From assembly GCF_041435015.1 (NCBI RefSeq), contig NZ_CP107989.1:434001-498000 (forward strand): a stretch of 64,000 nucleotides of DNA, given 5' to 3'. The notes beneath the pieces were generated by a model. It did no database searches, was not told the DNA's origin, and saw only the letters and a list, made by a program, of their open reading frames with translations. This document shows positions 61,000 through 64,000 of the stretch, one piece after another. Within the stretch, counting starts at the first letter, position 1. Every line of letters begins with the position of its first letter. This DNA is from Streptomyces canus. Lineage in GTDB: Bacteria > Actinomycetota > Actinomycetes > Streptomycetales > Streptomycetaceae. The position numbers and the translations under genes are program-made.

Positions 61000-61372
61000 C
61001 AGTCCTCTCCATCGTCGTGAACATTTGAACGAGGGCGGCGCCTGGACGAGCCGCGATGCGTGCTGCTGAAGAAGGTGCGGGCGGCGAACAAGATCGGCTG
61101 GCCCAGGGGGTGGCCGATCCCTCCCACGCCCGGGCGGCTCGGCGCGTCCAGAAGCGGTCCCAGTCCGGTCGACCGCGCGCGACCGGGCAGCAAGCACCAG
61201 GTCCTCACCGAGGGGCAGGGCATCCCGCTCGGGGTGTCACCGACCGGTGAAAACCGTAACGACGTCACTCAACTGCTGCCGCTGCCCGACAAGATCGCAG
61301 CTGTGACGGGGAAGCACCGCGGCGGCCGTTCGCATGCGGCGCCATGCTCCGGGTCGCGTTGCGACGCCCCAG
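61000..61372. other. Intergenic stretch without recognised gene
   Basis: No supported ORF on either strand. It separates the small coupled ORF from the downstream end of the SDR gene. The last part, just before the SDR stop, could hold a terminator, but I see no strong hairpin. Confidence 0.35.
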
Positions 61373-62125
61373 CTAGCTCTGTGAACCTCCCGTGACGTCC
61401 ACCCAGCTCCCCGTCACCCACCGGCCCCCGTCCGACGCCAGGAACGCCACCACATCCGCGACGTCGGCCGTCTCCCCCACCCGGCCCAGCGCAGACAGCG
61501 CCGCCATATGCTCCCGCGCGTCCTCGCTCGTGTGCAGCAGTTCATATGTGCCGTCCGTGGCTATGACCCCCGGCGCCACCGAGTTCACGGTGATGTTCCG
61601 AGGGCCCAGCACCTTGGACAGGTACAGGGAGAAGGTGTCCAGAGCGCCCTTCGTCATGGCGTACGCAATGGCGTTCGGCATCTTCGCGCTCCGGGCCAGT
61701 CCCGACGAGACGTTGATGACCCGGCCGCCGTCGCGCAGACGGGTCAGGCCGTGCTTGACGAGGAGGAAGGGCGCCTTCACGTTCACCGCGAAGACGCTGT
61801 CGAACTCCGCCTCGTCGATTTCCTCGATCGACCGGGTGTTGCCGATTCCGGCGTTGTTCACCAGGATGTCCAGCCCGTCCGCGTGCCGGTCGAACTCCTC
61901 CCACAGGGCCTCGGCGTCCCCGGGCACCCCCAGCTCCACGCCGATGGCGAAGGCCGAGCCACCCGCCGCCTCGATCGCGGCGACCGTCTCCTTCGCCGCC
62001 GCCTCGTTCCTGCCGTAGTGCACGGCGACCCGTGCGCCGTCGCGTCCCAGCCGCTCCGCGATCCCGCGTCCGATGCCCCTGCTCGCCCCGGTGACCAGAG
62101 CCGTCCTGCCCGCAAGCACGCCCAT
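61373..62125 (-). CDS. Short-chain dehydrogenase/reductase
   Basis: Classical SDR of 250 aa: TGASRGIGRGIAERLGRDG, NNAGIGNTRSIEEID, catalytic YAMTKGALDTFSLYLSK and GRWVTGSWVDVTGGS at the end. The ATG at 62125 has GGAGG 8 nt upstream. The AT-rich palindrome at 62168 lies in its promoter and an HxlR regulator is encoded further upstream on the same strand, a pairing often seen for redox- or aldehyde-responsive reductases. Confidence 0.87.
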   Translation of the reverse strand: MGVLAGRTALVTGASRGIGRGIAERLGRDGARVAVHYGRNEAAAKETVAAIEAAGGSAFAIGVELGVPGDAEALWEEFDRHADGLDILVNNAGIGNTRSIEEIDEAEFDSVFAVNVKAPFLLVKHGLTRLRDGGRVINVSSGLARSAKMPNAIAYAMTKGALDTFSLYLSKVLGPRNITVNSVAPGVIATDGTYELLHTSEDAREHMAALSALGRVGETADVADVVAFLASDGGRWVTGSWVDVTGGSQS

Positions 62126-62618
62126 GTCGGCGCCTCCTTCACCATTCCCTTGATTGCTCATGGGAACGACCCTAGAGGGTCTGACTTTAAAAATGCAATC
62201 CAGCAGGGGTGCGACTTGGGCCCAACTTTCGAGAGAGGCGGTGAGTTCGAGGGCGTCGACCTGTCGCCGTATCGGTGCTGAGCAGGCACTTCTGGCCGCC
62301 GGCTGCGCGGACGGCGCCACGAGCCGCCGGAGGGGGCGGTGCTGCGGGTGGGGTTCTTGCTGCTGTCCATGACGCAGTCGGCGAAGCTCTCGCGCATCCT
62401 GGCGCGGGCGGCAGCAGGGAGGGTCAGGAGGCATCCTCAGCGAGTGCCCGGACCCTCAAGAGATCCATGGACCCAGGAGTGCTCACTGGAGGCAGCTTCT
62501 CCGCGTACAGCCCCGGCGCGGGTCTTCTGGTCCGCCGGCTGCCCCGACGGTCCGCCGCAATCCGGACACCGCAGCAGTCGGCTGGGCGGGACCGGGAACG
62601 CTTTGACGAAGGCTGGGT
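62126..62618. other. Intergenic stretch between SDR and HxlR genes
   Basis: Apart from the inverted repeat near 62168, this stretch shows no supported gene. Short minus-strand ORFs have no ribosome-binding site. It probably contains the SDR promoter and the 3' end of the HxlR transcript. Confidence 0.35.
62168..62181. promoter_or_regulatory. Inverted repeat GACCCT-AG-AGGGTC upstream of SDR gene
   Basis: A perfect 6-bp inverted repeat with a 2-nt centre, followed on the plus strand by the AT-rich CTTTAAAAATGC. It lies 43-56 bp before the SDR start and could be the site of the neighbouring HxlR protein, by position only. Confidence 0.4.
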
Positions 62619-63098
62619 TCAGCCGGACTGACCGGGGGACGAGTTCTGAGGGTCAGGTGCTGCCGCCAGCAACACATCCTCCACGGGAACCTCGCGGCCC
62701 TCGTCATCGACGAACCCCACATGGACGGCCCGCCCCGTGGAGCGGGTCCGCCGGCCAACGGAGGGACCTGCGGGCCGCGGGCGATGTCGGTCGCCCCACT
62801 GCTGCAGCGCTCCCAGGACGGGCTGCAGTTCGAGCCCGGCCGGCGTCAGGTGGTAGCTCTGCCGGGGCCTGCTGCCTGCCTCCTGGTAGGTCAGTGTCCG
62901 CAGCACTCCGGCGTCGACGAGAACCTTGAGCCGGTCACTGAGCAGGTTCGACGCGATGCCGAGAGCTGACTGAATTTCAGCGAACCGGTGCCGGCCGTAG
63001 AGGACCTCACGCAGCACCAGCAGAGTCCACCGCTCGCCGAGTACCTGCAGGCTCCGCTCCATGGAGCAGGCCGGCTCGTCATCCATGGGGCCGGACAC
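62619..63098 (-). CDS. HxlR-family winged-helix regulator
   Basis: Regulator of 159 aa: a conserved Cys in EPACSMERSLQVLGERWTLLVL, recognition region GRHRFAEIQSALGIASNLLS, wing EAGSRPRQSYHLTPAGLELQPVL. The Cys near the N-terminus is typical of redox- or quinone-sensing HxlR proteins. GTG 63098 follows AGGAAGG closely; ATG 63086 is an alternative. It probably regulates the neighbouring SDR gene. Confidence 0.85.
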   Translation of the reverse strand: MSGPMDDEPACSMERSLQVLGERWTLLVLREVLYGRHRFAEIQSALGIASNLLSDRLKVLVDAGVLRTLTYQEAGSRPRQSYHLTPAGLELQPVLGALQQWGDRHRPRPAGPSVGRRTRSTGRAVHVGFVDDEGREVPVEDVLLAAAPDPQNSSPGQSG

Positions 63099-63729
63099 GT
63101 GCCTTCCTGACGGCACAGAACTCACCTCCACATCGACGCCGGACACTCGTTCCGGTGGCCACGCACGTCCCGCAGCCGCACCGCATGCCTGAGTTTACTA
63201 TCACCAGCCAGAAGACACGTACGCCTGCCGAGCGGGAGCAGGCGACTCGGGCAGGATCCCCCACAGGCAAAGGGACGCGGCAGGTAAGAAGGATCAATTG
63301 CGCATCCCCTCGCCGGACGGGCCGACTGCACGTCGCAGCTGCCGGTCTGGCGCATGTGACGGCGAGACAGGCTGCCAGGAGTACGACCGGCGAGCGAGTC
63401 ACCGGTCAAGGAGGCCCAGCCGGGGGGCGGCCGCCTGCTCCGGATTGCACGGAGCAAGCTGCAAGGCCTGCGGCGTGCGTTCACGTCGGGTCGTGGAGCC
63501 TTGGAGTTCGCGTCTTGGAACTGGCGGCTGCGTTACTGCCAGCCGGGGAGGCGGCGGTCGAGATCCCTACCACGGAGCTTCCTCGACCTGGCGCAGGATA
63601 TCGGCCCGCCCGGCCACCGCAGGTGCTTGTCGCCCTTGTACGCCGCCTCAGACACCCCGGGTCCGAGACACTCGCGCGTGTCACATCACTCCATCGCGGC
63701 GACAAGCCTTGTCTCGGCAGACTGAGGAC
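63099..63729. other. Intergenic stretch without recognised gene
   Basis: A plus-strand ORF from 63185 (MPEFTITSQKTRT start) runs long but its codons end in T or A unusually often and no family is recognisable. I treat it as chance. The region should hold divergent promoters for the HxlR gene and the hypothetical gene at 63730. Confidence 0.35.
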
Positions 63730-64000
63730 ATGTCAACCGAAGTGAGCGGAATGATCGAGTGCCGGCCCTTGGCCCGCATCTGGGGAGAGGAGGACGAGGA
63801 CGCGGTCTGGCACGCCGCCATTGACCTCTTCCTCCTCAATACGGGCAACGCCTACGACGCCCTCGCCTGCCTCTTCGGCGTCCGCAATTCCTTCGGGTTC
63901 CGGCCGCTGACCGAGGACCGCGGTCTGCCGGAGGACGCCTCGGACGGACTGCGAGGCACGTTCAGCGCGTGGGGCGGACCACAGGACACGCACGGAACGA
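63730..64000 (+). CDS. Conserved actinobacterial hypothetical protein (cut by window edge)
   Basis: Frame open to the right edge, 90 residues visible, starting MSTEVSGMIECRPLARIWGE. Trp-, Asp- and Leu-rich segments (VWHAAIDLFLLNTGNAYDAL, CLFGVRNSFGFRPL) and the codon bias support a real gene. I recall similar Streptomyces hypothetical proteins, but no function is known. Confidence 0.7.
   Translation, partial: MSTEVSGMIECRPLARIWGEEDEDAVWHAAIDLFLLNTGNAYDALACLFGVRNSFGFRPLTEDRGLPEDASDGLRGTFSAWGGPQDTHGT

Noticed and set aside
63185..63745. Plus-strand ORF MPEFTITSQK...
   Set aside because: Third-codon positions are poor in GC, no ribosome-binding site and no family; probably chance.

Overview
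The window is very GC-rich actinobacterial DNA. Codons end almost always in G or C, GTG starts and ATGA/GTGA overlaps are common, and a four-gene conservon and a light-responsive crtYTU/lit locus are present. All of this points to Streptomyces or a close relative. No sequence search was possible, so family names come from motifs and gene context.

Left edge (1-5185): the crtY-crtT-crtU half of an isorenieratene-type carotenoid cluster, a LitR-like B12-dependent MerR repressor, a divergent ECF sigma factor (litS-like) and a small zinc-finger membrane anti-sigma candidate. A three-copy repeat between litR and litS looks like the LitR operator. A 37-codon relic of an oxidoreductase gene sits between litR and crtY.

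Middle (about 5150-58280): a roughly 53-kb acyl-CoA catabolic island split over at least a dozen short operons on both strands. It encodes 8 acyl-CoA dehydrogenases (two large/small pairs), 5 crotonases, 3 MaoC hydratases, 4 island SDRs, 2 class III CoA-transferases, and 2 thiolase-fold proteins each paired with a DUF35 OB-fold protein. It also has 2 AMP-forming acyl-CoA ligases, a PaaK-like ligase with an unusual partner, an aldehyde dehydrogenase, an EtfBA pair, 2 LLM flavin enzymes, 2 hotdog thioesterases, an amidohydrolase, a SnoaL-like protein, a GNAT/acyl-CoA-synthetase fusion, a GH1-like protein with both catalytic Glu changed to Asp, a FadR/GntR regulator and the conservon. The set fits activation, beta-oxidation and retro-aldol shortening of a branched or alicyclic (steroid- or terpenoid-like) acid. 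No steroid ring-opening genes are in the window, so the substrate is unknown. AT-rich elements resembling TAACTNATTNARCTNA recur in most of the island's promoter regions and suggest one regulon. The GntR protein is the only obvious local candidate regulator.

The island is interrupted at 38.5-42.8 kb by unrelated genes (a CMD-like protein, a SHOCT membrane protein, a CPA1 antiporter and small ORFs). Two short tandem-repeat arrays (about 41 bp and 36 bp) fill convergent gene junctions at 16.4 and 57.0 kb.

Right edge (58.4-64.0 kb): a medium-chain reductase, a metallo-beta-lactamase-fold protein with a coupled 61-aa ORF, an SDR, an HxlR regulator and the start of a conserved hypothetical gene. 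No rRNA, tRNA, CRISPR array or intact insertion sequence was seen.
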